A DNA stretch of 64,000 nucleotides, taken from Paratrimastix pyriformis (lineage: Eukaryota > Preaxostyla > Paratrimastigidae). Made by a program: the position numbers and the translations under genes. This document shows positions 39,565 through 50,343 of the stretch, piece by piece. The stretch spans positions 1 to 64,000 of the forward strand of contig JAPMOS010000155.1 of the NCBI GenBank assembly GCA_027972325.1, given 5' to 3'. The notes beneath the pieces were generated by a model. The model was given only the letters and a program-made list of their open reading frames with translations. It ran no database searches and was not told the origin of the DNA. Numbering within the stretch: the stretch's first letter is position 1; each line of letters begins with the position of its first letter.

Positions 39565-40027
39565 AACTTATTTTCTCTAAATAATTGGAACTTTACGTCA
39601 TAAGATGAAAGAAATAAAAAGAATAAAAAGGAGAGATCAGAATATGACGAGAACAAAGTTTGAGTGTGAAGACTGCGTCTTCTCCCCAACTTCGGATCCT
39701 ATTCGTTAGAAGACAGAGAGAAGAAGTCAGAAGATGAATAACATAAGGAGAGGACATAAAATGAAGGAAATAAAATTGAATTCATGTTAGGAAATCAATT
39801 TCATGTATCCCCATACGTCTCACTCTCCCTTTTCCCACCCTACGCCTACCAGTAGATGGAAAATTTCACGTCACAAATCCCGACGAGGATTTTCATAAAA
39901 TGACGAAGTTTTTATGATGGGCAGGTGCAGGTCAGCCCATTTATGATGGCACTTTTCTTAATAACCATCACTCCATGACCTCTTCCCATCATAGAAAGTT
40001 TTATGTACGGGGTCTCCTTTACTTACT
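39565..40027 (-). repeat. Polinton right terminal inverted repeat (463 bp)
   Basis: The reverse complement of 17862-18324, with one difference seen in 463 positions. It ends CCTTTACTTACT against the LINE. Confidence 0.95.
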
Positions 40028-40032
40028 AAGGT
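40028..40032. repeat. 5-bp target site duplication, right copy
   Basis: AAGGT, matching 17857-17861. Removing the element and one copy restores the sequence seen in LINE-A copy 1. Confidence 0.85.
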
Positions 40033-40539
40033 TGCGCAAATGTTGCGAGAGGCAGCTGTGAAGGGGGAGGAGCCATCATTTGAACAGATGAGTGAGTTTC
40101 TTCGGGTGACAGCTGGCTGCGTTTTCGGCTATAGGGATGTGATGAATACGGATCGAGATTTTGAGCCTTTCAGGATAAAGAAATTGAGGAGGAGAGCGCT
40201 GGCGGAGGAGGACTTGAGTAAGAGGAAGGAGATGTTGAAACAGTTGGCGAAGATGAGGTCGGTGCACTATGGTAAGAGAGATAGGGCATTGGAGGGAAAG
40301 CGCAAGCGTATCTATAAGGGTATTATGACGGATGGCGCGGCGCCAATTACAACCTACGTGACTCGAAATGCGGAGGGGAAGATGGACAGGGTGGTGTCGG
40401 ACCCGGCGGAGGTTAAGAGGGGATGGTGGGGTTTCATGGCGGGGCTTGCAAAAAGGAAGCTGCCGTTGGGGGACGGGGGGCAAAGACTGAAGGAGGTAAC
40501 GGGAGGCGTGGGTGGAAGGGTAATTATGGCCCCTCTGAC

Positions 40540-41600
40540 GACGCATGATATCCAGACAATACTGGGGGCTTTGCCGGACGGGAAAGCGGCTGGCCCGGAT
40601 GGAGTGACGGCGGAGATGGTCCATGCTTGTCAGGACGAAATTAAGGAGTGGTTGGGGAGGCGATACAACGAGAGGTTGGAGAAGTCTGAGGTTCCTGAGG
40701 AGCTGAAACTCAGCTCGGTCTATATGGCAACCAAATCGCAGACGGAGCATCCGGGGATCCGGCGGGAGAAGGCCTATAACTTTAATACAGGTTTTTTTGA
40801 AAGGACTGCAGGTAGTGATTGCCTCGAGATTTCAAGACTGGTGCGTTGAAAAAGGGGTATTCGGGGCGGAGCAGTTTGGTTTCCTGAGGGATCGGAGGAT
40901 TGAGACGCCGATTGCCGAGATTTTGGGGGTGTTGACGGACTCGAAGATTATGGGAGGTAAGGAGTTCCACATGTGCGCGCTAGATATAAGAAAGGCCTAT
41001 GATACAGTTGACATGGAGGCGCTCAGAAGGGGTTGAGAAGGATGGGGTGGAAGAGGAATTTGTCAGGTATGTGGACAGCTTGTATGAGGGGAGAAAGGCG
41101 CGTGTGATCACGGGGTACGGGTTGACGGATAGCTATGACATTGAGAGAGGAATTAGTCAGGGGACCCGTTGTCCTGCCTGCTGTTTATCTCCCTTCATGG
41201 AGGGGAGTCTTGGCGGAGGTGAGACGACAGGAGGGGGGCTATATTCTGGATAGCGGCAGGAAGGTAAAGGTGTTGGCATTTGCGGACGATATTATGTTGG
41301 TGACGAGAACAAGGGAACAGATGGTCCGTTTGGTGAATACGGTAAGGCGGAAAGTGGAAGAGGCTGGTATGGAGCTGTCGTGGAGCAAGTGTGACTACCT
41401 GTGTGGCGGGGTGAAGGGGAAGACGGACTTGGATCTGGGAGAGGGTCGGAAGATCAGAGTGCAGCAAAAGGGTGGAGCAATTCGGTATCTTGGGATATGG
41501 ATAGATGAGGAGATGAACATGAAGGTCAACACGGAGAAGGTGATCCAGAAAATGTGTGGGCGACTGCACAGGCTCATGGACAAGAAGGTCCCTCCGAGGT
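40540..41600 (+). pseudogene. LINE-A reverse transcriptase, copy 2
   Basis: The blocks read AAGPDGVTAEMVHACQDEI (block 0/1), GFLRDRRIETPIAEIL (block 2a), HMCALDIRKAYDTVDMEALR (palm A with the first catalytic Asp), a B block whose GISQG-type start sits in another frame, and VLAFADDIMLVTRTREQMV (palm C, ADD), then IRYLGIWIDEEMN. One frame change lies between A and B, near 41020-41140. The protein continues in frame to 42370, ending in an Arg/Glu-rich linker. The RT clade cannot be fixed by eye; APE plus RNase H suggests the I/Tad or L1-like side. Confidence 0.85.
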
Positions 41601-42696
41601 TGATGGTGCTGCAAATGATTAATGAGTGTGTCTCGACTTGCCTACAATACACGGCGAGGCAGTGCCCAATGCCGACAAGGGACTTGGAAACACTGAAGCA
41701 GAGATATGCGAGGGTGTTCAGGGAAATCGGAGGTTGTATTGGGAAATGCGACCCGGCAGAGGTGCTGTTCTTTCCGGAGGAGGAAGGGGGTATGGGGCTG
41801 AAGGACCCGATTGATGTCCATGATATGATGGTGATGACACAAATTCTGGGGAGGATGGCGGACGAGCAGGGGTGTGGAGTGGTGCTGAGGGAGGAGATCG
41901 CGCTGCTGCAGAAATTGTGGACGACGCGTGAGCCGCTGGTGGATGATGCAGGGAAGTGGGTGAAGATGCATGGGCAGGAGAAGATGCCGGGGGTGGTGAT
42001 TGGGGCGTTGCAGGTGATGCACAGGAGAGACATGGCGATCCTGAGGGATGGTGAGAAACTGAAGGAGGAAGTGAAGTACGGCATGCCGACGACACTGGAA
42101 GAGATGGCGGAGCCCTGCAAGATAACAAAGAAGCACAGACAGACCCTCATGAAAAGGAAGATTCGGAGTGGCGGACCTCATCATAGGGGAAGATTTCATT
42201 GGAAAGGGGTGATGCCGCAGTATGTGGAGACGATCAAAAAGCGGGTGTGTCTGTATGGTAATAGGGTGAGTCCGGACTATCTGCAATTGGCGAGACGGAT
42301 TCGGGAGGAGGAGTCGGCGGAGGAGGGCGGAAGAGGCGGGAGTGGAGAAGGAGGAAGGCAATGCAGATAAGGGGAATGAAGGAAGGAGTGAGGGGGAGTC
42401 GGGGTTGGGGCGGACCGGAAGCGAAACCAAGAGTCAAGAGGCAAGCAAAGTTGCAGTGCGTGAAGGTGGCAGTGGTGAAACAGAGGAAACATGGGAGGAG
42501 GATGGGGCGGGAAAGGGGAAGTAGAAAGGGCGAAGAGATGGGATCGGATTGAGGCGAGCGAGAAGAAGCGGAAGGGCATGTGGAGGAGGGGGAACAAGAA
42601 GGGAGGGCGAGGCTGGTGGTGGGACGGTATGGAAAGGCGGGAGGTGATGGCGGAGTGTGATGAGGTGGAAGTAAGAGTGGTGGAGCCAGAGGCGGA

Positions 42697-43075
42697 ATGG
42701 AGGTTGTTTATACTGATGGGAGTGCGACAAGAGGCCGGAAGGAAAGACGGGCGGCGTTTGCGGTGATTGAGAGATTAAAAAATGGGGCGCTGGCGGTGAG
42801 AGCGGGGAGGAGGTGTTCGGGTCGGGGGCAGACTAACAACGAAGCGGAGTTGGAGGCTATTCTGGAGGCTATTCGGATTGGACAGGATGCGAATGTGGAA
42901 GTGAGAACGGACAGTAAAGTGGCAAAGGGTGGGTTGAGGGGCTGATAAAGGGTTGGTGGAAACCAACGGATCTGATAGAATCGAAGGCGGAGGACTGCTG
43001 CGGAGGCAGCGGATTGTGAAGGCATCGTGGAGATACGACTGGTCTGGGTTAAGGACATCAGGAAACTAGTGCGTC
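42697..43075 (+). pseudogene. LINE-A RNase H domain, copy 2
   Basis: MEVVYTDGSATRGRKERRAA opens the domain (first Asp). GQTNNEAELEAILEAIRIG gives the catalytic Glu and VEVRTDSKVAKG the second Asp. After a frame change a WVKGHQ-like stretch near 43045 gives the last catalytic region. It removes RNA from the RNA-DNA hybrid during second-strand synthesis. Confidence 0.8.
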
Positions 43076-43414
43076 GCTGGATGCGGAGGGAACAGATTGG
43101 CAGACAAGATTGCGGGACGGAGCTTAAAGATGGAGCCGAGCGTGGCGCCCGAAGAGAAAGGATGGGGATTCAAGCTGGTGCGGAGAAGTGACGGGAAGGA
43201 AGTGGAGACAGACTTCAGAGAGGTGATGAGGAATGGGGAGGAAAGTCGCATGTGGAGGGCGGCACGCAAAAGATTGTTTTAATTAATGCAGAAAGTCGCA
43301 ATGGGGGGATTAATGTGCAAACGATGAGGTGTGAGATGTCCGGAAAGCTGGCGATGATGGCCATCCTCCAGCGGTATATCACGGCCAACATCCGATTCTA
43401 CATCAATGGGGAGG

Positions 43415-44701
43415 GGGACGGGAAGTGTTGGTGTGGAGCGAGGGACCATATGAACCACTTGGTGTTTGAATGCCCCGGGATGGCGGGATGTGGGGGGGAG
43501 AGATGGAAAGGGCGGACGCTGTGAAGCTGGTGAGTGGTTGGACAAGGCGGAAGGAGCTGAAGACCCGGATCAGTTGCTGGAGGAGAAGTGGGTGGAGCCG
43601 ATGGGAGATTGTGTGAAGATCAGGGGCAGGCAGATCACGAAGGAGAGGCTATGGCAATTGATGGAGAGGTCCCGGGGGAGATGGTTCCGGGCGAGAACAT
43701 GGGACAGTTTCTGGGAAACGTTCTCGACTGAGGTAGCTGAGATGTGTGACAGATATGAGGAAGGGAAAAACACGACAATAAAGGAGGGGCGGATACACCT
43801 GAGTACGCTGAAGAACCAATGGACGACCCCCCACACTATATCTTCGTTGCTGAGGCAGGCGGGAAGCCTCACGGTGATGGCATTCTCGCACCCGGGGAAT
43901 GCGGATCTCAGTTTCCCAGAGTGTAGAACGCCGAGTAAGGAAGACTGGTTCCTGGGGGGTTCGGTGGATGGGTACGGGCTATTCAAGGAGAATCGGGACT
44001 TGTTGATTTATGCGAATCCGGAATATAACCCCCAGGAGGAGATGGATCGGTTTTTCCGAGCAATTGGAGAGTGGGCTGAGAGTCCGATTGGCAGAGGAGG
44101 GAAGAGAGCGTTTAGATGCATTGTTATTGTGCAAAGCGAACAGAATCCAGCAGGGGAGTGAGCCGAAGCACGGTGTGAGCTTGGCGATCAAGGGGGACAT
44201 TCAGATGCGTGAGCTTTTCATCATTCAAGAGGGTGGGTTTGCTTTTTGGGACGAGCTTCTGGCGCACTGGGAGGAAAGTGGTGGGGAAGGCGCGGTTTGA
44301 TGTGGGGATCTTGATGTTTGAAAATGGTCGGGCTCGGGAGAGATTTCCGATGGATCCAGCTCCGTTGTGGGCTCTGGAGGCGATGTTGAGGAAGGAGGCC
44401 GGGAGTCGAATGGTGCAGGCGAACTACGAGGGCCGTCCGAAAGATGGGGAAACGATTTACAACTGGAGGGGGATCTCGGAAGCGGTGGTGATGAAGGTGG
44501 CGAGGAGGTTGAGAGCAAAGTGCGGCTTTAGGATGGAATATGCGAACGCATGTCGACTGGCAGCGGAAATGGGAATTGTGGATGAGGACACTCAAAAGGA
44601 GGTAGGGAGAGTTGGCAGGAATCAGGAAAACGATGCTCATAGCGATTCAACAAAGGAAGAAGTGCGAAAAATTCGAGGCTGGAATGAAAGAAGAGCCGTA
44701 G
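43415..44701 (+). pseudogene. LINE-A CCHC knuckle and PCIF1-like methyltransferase domain, copy 2
   Basis: KCWCGARDHMNHLVFECPGM is a compact C-C-H-C knuckle (near 43420-43480). After about 100 residues of linker comes the C-terminal domain: VMAFSHPGNADLSFPE, WFLGGSVDGYGLFKENRD, YANPEYNPQEEMDRFFRAI (NPEY at 44015-44026), AFRCIVIV, then FDVGILMFENGRARERFPMD and a helical end. Against copy 3, many differences in this stretch are silent third-position changes, as expected of a domain that was under selection before insertion. A small deletion after CIVIV shifts the frame. Order and spacing match PCIF1-type N6-adenine methyltransferases; the enzyme call is inference. Confidence 0.5.
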
Positions 44702-44884
44702 TCCGGAAGTCGGCGGTGACCGCCCCTGGAGGGACGGTAGCCGACCCATGAACTCCCTGGGGTGCTCTTTCTGCAGGACTTGTTCTGCGGGAAGGCGGCC
44801 CGGGGGGGATCATGTTACCCGCGGGCTTCGGCCCGATTCCGGACTCGGCGCAAGCCGGGAAGTATCACACACACACACACACAC

Positions 44885-45424
44885 TGTGCCTGCTGCGCCC
44901 GCTCGTGCTACCTCGACGCCCGACCATGCCGCTTCTGCCGTGCCTCCGAAGATCAGCCACTCCGACCTCTCGCCTGTTGCCAACCGTGGGCATTTGGGAA
45001 GGGAGCTACGAGAATGGGGATGGTGGATCAGGGGCCCAGTACGCCTGTCCTACCGAGGTGGTAGGTCATGGTGGATGGGTTCCGCCGCCCCCACAGGCTG
45101 GGTTCGGGAATATTTTTCGTTCTAACTGTCTCTTTTGCCTCCTTCGCCCCCCCCCCTTTTTTTTGTTCTTCTTGTCCCGTGTCTCAGTGTTCCCCCTACT
45201 GGCCCCGTTCTTTCTTTTGATGTTCCTTTTGATTGCTCAAGTGTTTGAACGATTCTGTTTCCCGGCGATATTCCAGTCTCTCTCCTTCCCGCCATGCCGT
45301 CTGTACGCCTACCCCTGAAGGGGTTTAGGTCGGCATGTTACCCGCCGGTTTCGACCGGATTAACGGATTTTCCTCTGTTTCAGTTTTCTGTGTTTTGCGC
45401 GCAGTTACTGGCAGTCGAAATAGT
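44885..45424 (+). mobile_element. element D, 5'-truncated copy
   Basis: The sequence matches 62464-63010 at roughly nine positions in ten, beginning CTGTGCCTGCTGCGCCC and ending ACTGGCAGTCGAAATAGTAT. It holds the last part of the D reading frame (GGRSWWMGSA type), the 3' UTR and the hairpin CCGGT-TTCG-ACCGG at 45345-45358. Its tail is GACACACACAAC. It starts exactly at the CA tail of LINE-A copy 2. Confidence 0.8.
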
Positions 45425-45429
45425 ATGAC

Positions 45430-45930
45430 ACACACAACTGTTCTCCGTAGTAGTCAGTGCGCTCCAACAGGGAACGGTCACGAAGAACCCCCCTGAGGTA
45501 GAAGGGGTAAGAGCGTTCCCAGAGGACGATCTCATCGAGCCTCATCGGGCCCTCGATGGGGTGGTCGATGTCGAATGCAGCCTCGGAATCAAGGAGCAGG
45601 GTAATGATCACGGCTCTTGCTGACAGGCCCCTGTAGGTCTGCGACGTATCAGAACAGCGTCCGCTGGTCAAGGAAAAAAGGACGCCACCGAAAGCGAGAA
45701 CCATCCGGGCGAGTACCTTGTGCAACTCAACACAGATGGGAGCGGAGAAATGGTACTCAGTCAACGGCTTCAAAAAGTGAACGGGGACGATGAGGCCGGG
45801 ATTCAGATGTTTCGTGTTCGGGAACCAACTTGCCAGCAGCTTGGGGAAGATCCGTTCGTAAAAAGCTTGTCGGCTTAGGTGCACCTCGGTCTTGTCCTCC
45901 GGTTGAAAGAAGTCGTAGGTCCTGGAGGAG
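45430..45930 (-). pseudogene. family X protein, copy 3 (fragment)
   Basis: The minus strand encodes the conserved family X core (FYERIFPKLLASWFP, TEYHFSAPICVELHKVL, DSEAAFDIDHPIEGPMRLDE) and is nearly identical at DNA level to 12550-13045. It is cut at RTDYYGEQ on one side and at the LSSRTYDFFQPEDK start on the other. The neighbouring sequences differ from those of copies 1 and 2, so this is a moved or rearranged piece. Confidence 0.65.
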
Positions 45931-45990
45931 AGGCCACGGCCACGGACACGGCCACGGTGTCTTCGGTCTTCCAGCAACGTCCGGTCGTGA

Positions 45991-46433
45991 TGATGGCGCT
46001 CTACCTCCCCGAGTACGAACAACTGGGCGACATGGCCCAGCTGCCGGACAAGTTCGCCAACCTGACGGCCGCGGAGGTGCGCCAAATCAAGGAGGCCGTG
46101 GCGTTCTACCGGCACCGCGAGTACGGCTACATTGAGCGGCGCCGCAACAAGGACCAAGAGACGATCGAGGAGGGGACTCCCGTCATGGTCAACCCGCCCG
46201 TCAAATGGCGCCGGCCCGGCATGGGCAAGTTCTGCTGGGCCGGGAGGGTGGCGGAACGCCGGCGTAACGGAACCTACGTCATCGAATTTGACGACCGGGT
46301 CAAGGCGGGCATTCCCAAGGTCTACGCGCGCAACAAGCAGCGGCCTTACGATGCCACCTTCGATGCCTCACTCCCTGCTGCGGGAGGCGCTCTGGTCCCC
46401 GTTGTTGATCGTCGGCGCCACCCCGCCGAATAA
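45991..46433 (+). pseudogene. SH3-barrel-like reading frame, possible mobile-element fragment
   Basis: Plus-strand codons from ATG 45991 read MMALYLPEYEQLGDMAQLPD and continue to a stop after 46433. The C-terminal half (EEGTPVMVNPPVKWRRPGMG, FCWAGRVAERRRNGTYVIEF, KVYARNKQRPYD) has the strand pattern of integrase-type C-terminal SH3 barrels. The N-terminal half is helical. The family is not recognised. Whether it is a fragment of an integrase-bearing element is inference. The frame is open upstream into unrelated family X DNA, so the true start is unknown. Confidence 0.35.
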
Positions 46434-46744
46434 ACCCCAAACCCCTCCCCGCCCCCGTCCCCGTCATGCAGTTTTCCGGTCCGGTTTTCTGCAAAAACAA
46501 AAATGATCTGGCAACACACGTGGGGGGGGGGGGGGCGATGGAGGGTCGCTATTACATCAACCAAAAGACAGGGGGTGGGGGGGGTGGTGGTGGGGGGATG
46601 GGGTCGTAAGAGGAGAAAATGTGAATGCGTGCACGTCCACGCAGCCCCCCCCCCCCCGCCCACCCCCCAACCCCCCCCCCGTTCATGAATGCCCTGTGCA
46701 CTCTGGGTTTTTGTCGACGCCCAGTACATACAAAACCGGAAACA
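46434..46744. other. low-complexity G- and C-tracts; no gene
   Basis: It holds a run of 12 G at about 46521 with further G-rich blocks to 46600, and C-tracts around 46645-46682. The opposite-strand tracts could pair as an imperfect inverted repeat. No coding sequence is recognised. Confidence 0.6.
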
Positions 46745-47565
46745 GGTATACAGTGCTAAGAGGAAAAACGCACGCACGAACTTACTGGCGGCGTCCTCCT
46801 CCTATCGCGCTGTCGTGGCTCGTCCCACCCCTGCGCGGATCAGGGCGACCCGTGAAGGTGTCGTAGGGGGGGAGGGAGAAATCCACTTGGGGCTGCGGCC
46901 GGGCGGTGGATCTGGGTGCTGGCTCGGTCCCTGCGGTCACTGTTGGCCACCTCTCATGAGGAACAGTGCCAGCATGCTCCGCGTCAAGTCCCCGCTGATC
47001 CTCCGCAGGGCCTCGCAGAGCGTCCTGTGCTCGGTGCCAGGGACGAGCTGGAGGAGGTCCCGAATCGACTGTCCCGGGATGCACCCGGTGGCCCCGAAGA
47101 GAAGGGCTCGGTTGTCGAACCCCGCCGCCTGGCAGTAGTCCCGATACTGGGCGAGCTTCCCGTCCCGCGCTCCTGCCAGGTCCTCGTCCCGCACGGCAGT
47201 GGTGACGGTCAGCTCGATGACGGTGGGGGTCTCCGGCCCTCCCTCGCCGGGGCACACCAGCAGGTCGGGTCGGAGGTGGCGCAGGTGGGCCGGGATTCGC
47301 GCCAGGAGCTCCTCCGGGATCTGGGTGGCCTTGCGTGCGTTGGCTGCCGAGTCGTGGACGACCACCTTCAGGCCGGCGGCCGTGAGGGCCCTGGCCAAGG
47401 CCCGGAGCACCTGGTCATGGCGCTTCACATAGAATAGCCGGAAGTGGCGGCAGCCCCCCAGGAGGTGGCTCTGGGTCTCCACGGTCCCGCACCCGAATGG
47501 ACAGAGCGCGGATCCCCGGCCCCCCCCGAGCCGGGCCTTGACCTGATTGACCCCCCAGAAGGCCT
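46745..47565 (-). pseudogene. RLE-LINE R 3' part: zinc knuckle and restriction-like endonuclease, copy 1
   Basis: The minus strand encodes CPFGCGTVETQSHLLGGCRH (a C-C-H-C knuckle), FYVKRHDQVLRALARAL, then LRPDLLVCPGEGG, TVIELTVTTAVRDED and KLAQYRDYCQAAG, i.e. the R-PD...E-L-T...K-x-x-x-Y core of the RLE nuclease of R2/NeSL-type LINEs. It ends with SMLALFLMRGGQQ at 46937 and has a 3' UTR of about 190 bp to 46745. Its 5' truncation is at the CA repeat near 47567. A second copy is at 51651-52192. Confidence 0.78.
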
Positions 47566-47566
47566 G

Positions 47567-47597
<31 letters not shown>
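47567..47597. repeat. (AC)n microsatellite
   Basis: About 14 AC units at the truncated end of the RLE-LINE R fragment, directly before the first 48-bp direct repeat. Confidence 0.9.
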
Positions 47598-47601
<4 letters not shown>

Positions 47602-47645
47602 AAAGAGGGAAGAGAGACACCGCAAGAAATGTAGGCACAGTCCAC
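47598..47645. repeat. 48-bp direct repeat, left copy
   Basis: TTGAAAAGAGGGAAGAGAGA through CACAGTCCAC is identical to 49717-49764. The two copies bracket a 2.07-kb stretch holding the minus-strand LINE S, so they may be a long target duplication. Confidence 0.6.
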
Positions 47646-48387
47646 GAGGGAAGCGCCATAGTCAAGCAGTGTCCACCAAGCCAACATACGCAAGCAGGCG
47701 GCAGCGAACAAGGGTCAGTCAACGGCAAAGCGCTCAGGCGGAAGAGCACGTCAACATCCGAGACCGGAAATCAGGACCCACAAGGGATCCGTCACATGGT
47801 GTGGATGGACAGCTCACGCTCTCACCACATCGCACGGCAGCAGCATGTGTCGCGCCAAAGGGGTCCCCGACACAGGCAAGACAAGGGGCAATCGGAGCAT
47901 ATGACACAGACCTTTTCGATTGGGTGCGCAAGTAGAATGTCGATGGCGAGCATCGACGACGGACGGGACGGGCAACGAACGGGACGGGTCGGGACGGGAC
48001 GGCGCACCAGGGACGGGACGTAGGGGCAGCACGACCAGGACAGGCCGCACGTAGCACAGAGGGGCACGGTGAAGAACGGGACGGACGGGACGGGACGGGA
48101 CGGGACGGGACGGGGCCGGGTGTGGAGAGTGTGGGGGAGCAGAAGTAGGGACAGGACGAAGAAAGAAAACGGTCCATCCCCACGAGACGGGGAGTGGATC
48201 CGGAAAGTGTAGTGGCACCCAGAATGAGCCTACTGATCGGAGCGCTAGGGGCAGTGCCACCACCTCCGGGGGATCCCCCCGGCCACACACCACCACGGGA
48301 CGGGACGAGCAAAACAAAAGGACGGGACGAGCAAGGGGACGGGACAGGACAGGGGACAAGGGACACGGGTCAGGACAGGCAGCTGAG
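47646..48387. other. probable 3' UTR of LINE S with GGGAC repeats
   Basis: No coding sequence is recognised. Irregular (GGGAC)n-type repeats are dense at about 47955-48010 and 48070-48120. If the flanking 48-bp repeats are a target duplication, this whole stretch is the 3' end of the minus-strand LINE S. Confidence 0.45.
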
Positions 48388-49071
48388 TTACAGATGGATC
48401 GCCCATGGGGTCCACACTTGGTCGCCCCGGGACAGGAAGATCCAGTAACTGCAGCGCAGGACAGTGTCAGAGATCGAGGTGGAGAGGGTTTTGGAGCCAA
48501 TGCCCAGCAGCCGGGTCATGGCATGATAGGAACGTGTCAGGAACCCGATGGAGCCCACCTCGAAGGGGACCAGCTCCACCGTCCAGCCCTTCACCGCCAG
48601 GTCGCGGGTCAGGGCCAAATAGCGGGCTGTTTTACGCTCGTGTGCCGCACTCACATTGTGCTCCGAGGGGACTGTAAGTTCCAGGAGCACAATCTTTTCA
48701 GTGTCTCCGAGCGCAGCACCAGGTCCGGGCGCTGCTGGGTGCCGGCACCCCCCAGTGCAGCATCCAGGGGAACACCATTCGGGAAATCGGGCAGGTCAAC
48801 GTACATCACCCAGTCACGGGCCAGATCAAGTAAGCTCGGGGCGGCAGCAGCGGCAGCAGGGACGGCAGCAGGGGCGGGGACAGGGACATGGGCGCGAGGG
48901 GCGGGAGCAGGCGGGACAGCTGGAGCAGCTGGGGCAGGAACAGGAGCAGGAGCAGGGACCGGGGCAGGGGCTTTGGCTGCGGCCACAGCAGCAGCAGCTT
49001 TCACGAAGCGGACACAGGCACGGGTTCGAGCCGGAGCAGCCGCAGCAACAATAGCAGCAGCAGTAGCAAGG

Positions 49072-49124
<53 letters not shown>

Positions 49125-49716
49125 GGCAGGGGCAGGGACAGGGGCAGCCGCAACAACAGCAGCGGCCTTGACAAAGCGGATGCCCCGCTTGACGGGGGCC
49201 AGAGTGCGGGATTTCTCCACCTTGTCCCGGATCGCACCGGCAACCAGGGTCAAGACGTGATTGTGACGCCACGTGAATCGACCCTGCTCGAGTGCTTTCC
49301 CGCAGAAGCTCAAGATGTGAAAGAGCCCACAGTGCGCTTTCCCACACAGTGCGCAACGGTCATCCACCGTTTTCCGCCATCGGGTCAGGTTCAGAGGGAG
49401 GGACAGTGTCAAGGGTGGCATTCAGATAGAACTTGACAAGGGCCGGGGGCATGTCATAGATGAGCCGGCTCCATGAGAGGTCCTGATGCATGCACTCATC
49501 CCAGTGCAGAAACCGGCCCTGCACAGCCAGCGAGAGCAGGTGTCTCCTGTGTGCCTCGTTCTGTTCCTGTTTCACCACCCCAGGACCGCGTGCCGGTGCC
49601 CAGCCGCGTCCTCCTCGGGCTGGGGGGTCCGCTTCTTCTTGCGGTCGGCCCCCAGACCCGCCCTCCCCGTCTGCCCGAGCTCCGTCAGCTCGACAGTCCT
49701 CTCGGCCGTTTCCAGG
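48388..49716 (-). pseudogene. RLE-LINE S 3' part with alanine-proline insert
   Basis: The minus strand reads WDECMHQDLSWSRLIYDMPP, WRKTVDDRCALCGK and GLFHILSFCGKALEQGRFTW (zinc knuckle C-C-H-C), RHNHVLTLVAGAIRD, then a long (AP)n/(AAA) stretch coded by a GCAGGA repeat at 48850-49150. It continues with QQRPDLVLRSE, LLELTVPSEHN, ERKTARYLALTRDLAVKGW and ELVPFEVGSIGF, which is the PD-ExT-K core of an RLE of the NeSL/R2 group. It differs from LINE R in sequence. Frames shift near 48680. The Ala/Pro stretch between knuckle and nuclease is unusual. Confidence 0.75.
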
Positions 49717-49764
49717 TTGAAAAGAGGGAAGAGAGACACCGCAAGAAATGTAGGCACAGTCCAC
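49717..49764. repeat. 48-bp direct repeat, right copy
   Basis: Identical to 47598-47645, and followed at once by a long AC run. Confidence 0.6.
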
Positions 49765-50331
<567 letters not shown>

Positions 50332-50343
50332 TCTGTACAACAC
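50332..50343. repeat. 12-bp target site duplication of LINE-A copy 3, left
   Basis: TCTGTACAACAC, repeated at 51491-51502 directly after the CA tail of the copy. Confidence 0.75.

Larger units (their letters stand above)
17862..40027. mobile_element. Polinton/Maverick-type virus-like element (fossil)
   Basis: A 22,166-bp AT-rich element sits inside a GC-rich LINE. It has 463-bp terminal inverted repeats beginning AGTAAGTAAAGG and a 5-bp target duplication. The gene set is that of Polintons: rve integrase, family B DNA polymerase, adenovirus-type protease, packaging ATPase, and major and minor capsid proteins. It also has an SF1 helicase, an HNH module and a long S74-type fibre. Genes in the left two thirds run mainly on the minus strand and those on the right on the plus strand. 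The element is complete end to end, and its arms differ at about one position, so insertion looks recent. Several core genes are interrupted, about eight to ten breaks overall. Confidence 0.92.
40028..44884 (+). mobile_element. LINE-A copy 2, 3' part
   Basis: It continues the LINE split by the Polinton. It covers the linker, RT, RNase H, CCHC knuckle, methyltransferase-like domain, 3' UTR with the UUCG hairpin (44822-44835) and CA tail (44868-44884). It is better preserved than copy 1: frames 40040-40849, 41135-42370 and 43466-44161 are long, with a handful of frame changes between them. The tail runs directly into element D sequence at 44885, without a visible duplication. Confidence 0.9.

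Noticed and set aside
17862-40027. Virophage or giant-virus fragment instead of Polinton
   Set aside because: The integrase, long inverted repeats, target duplication and protease-ATPase-capsid set are those of Polintons. A close relation to Mavirus-type virophages remains possible.
47955-48120. Telomere-like or G-quadruplex array (GGGAC repeats)
   Set aside because: The spacing is irregular and the unit is not a known telomere repeat; it sits inside the probable 3' UTR of LINE S.
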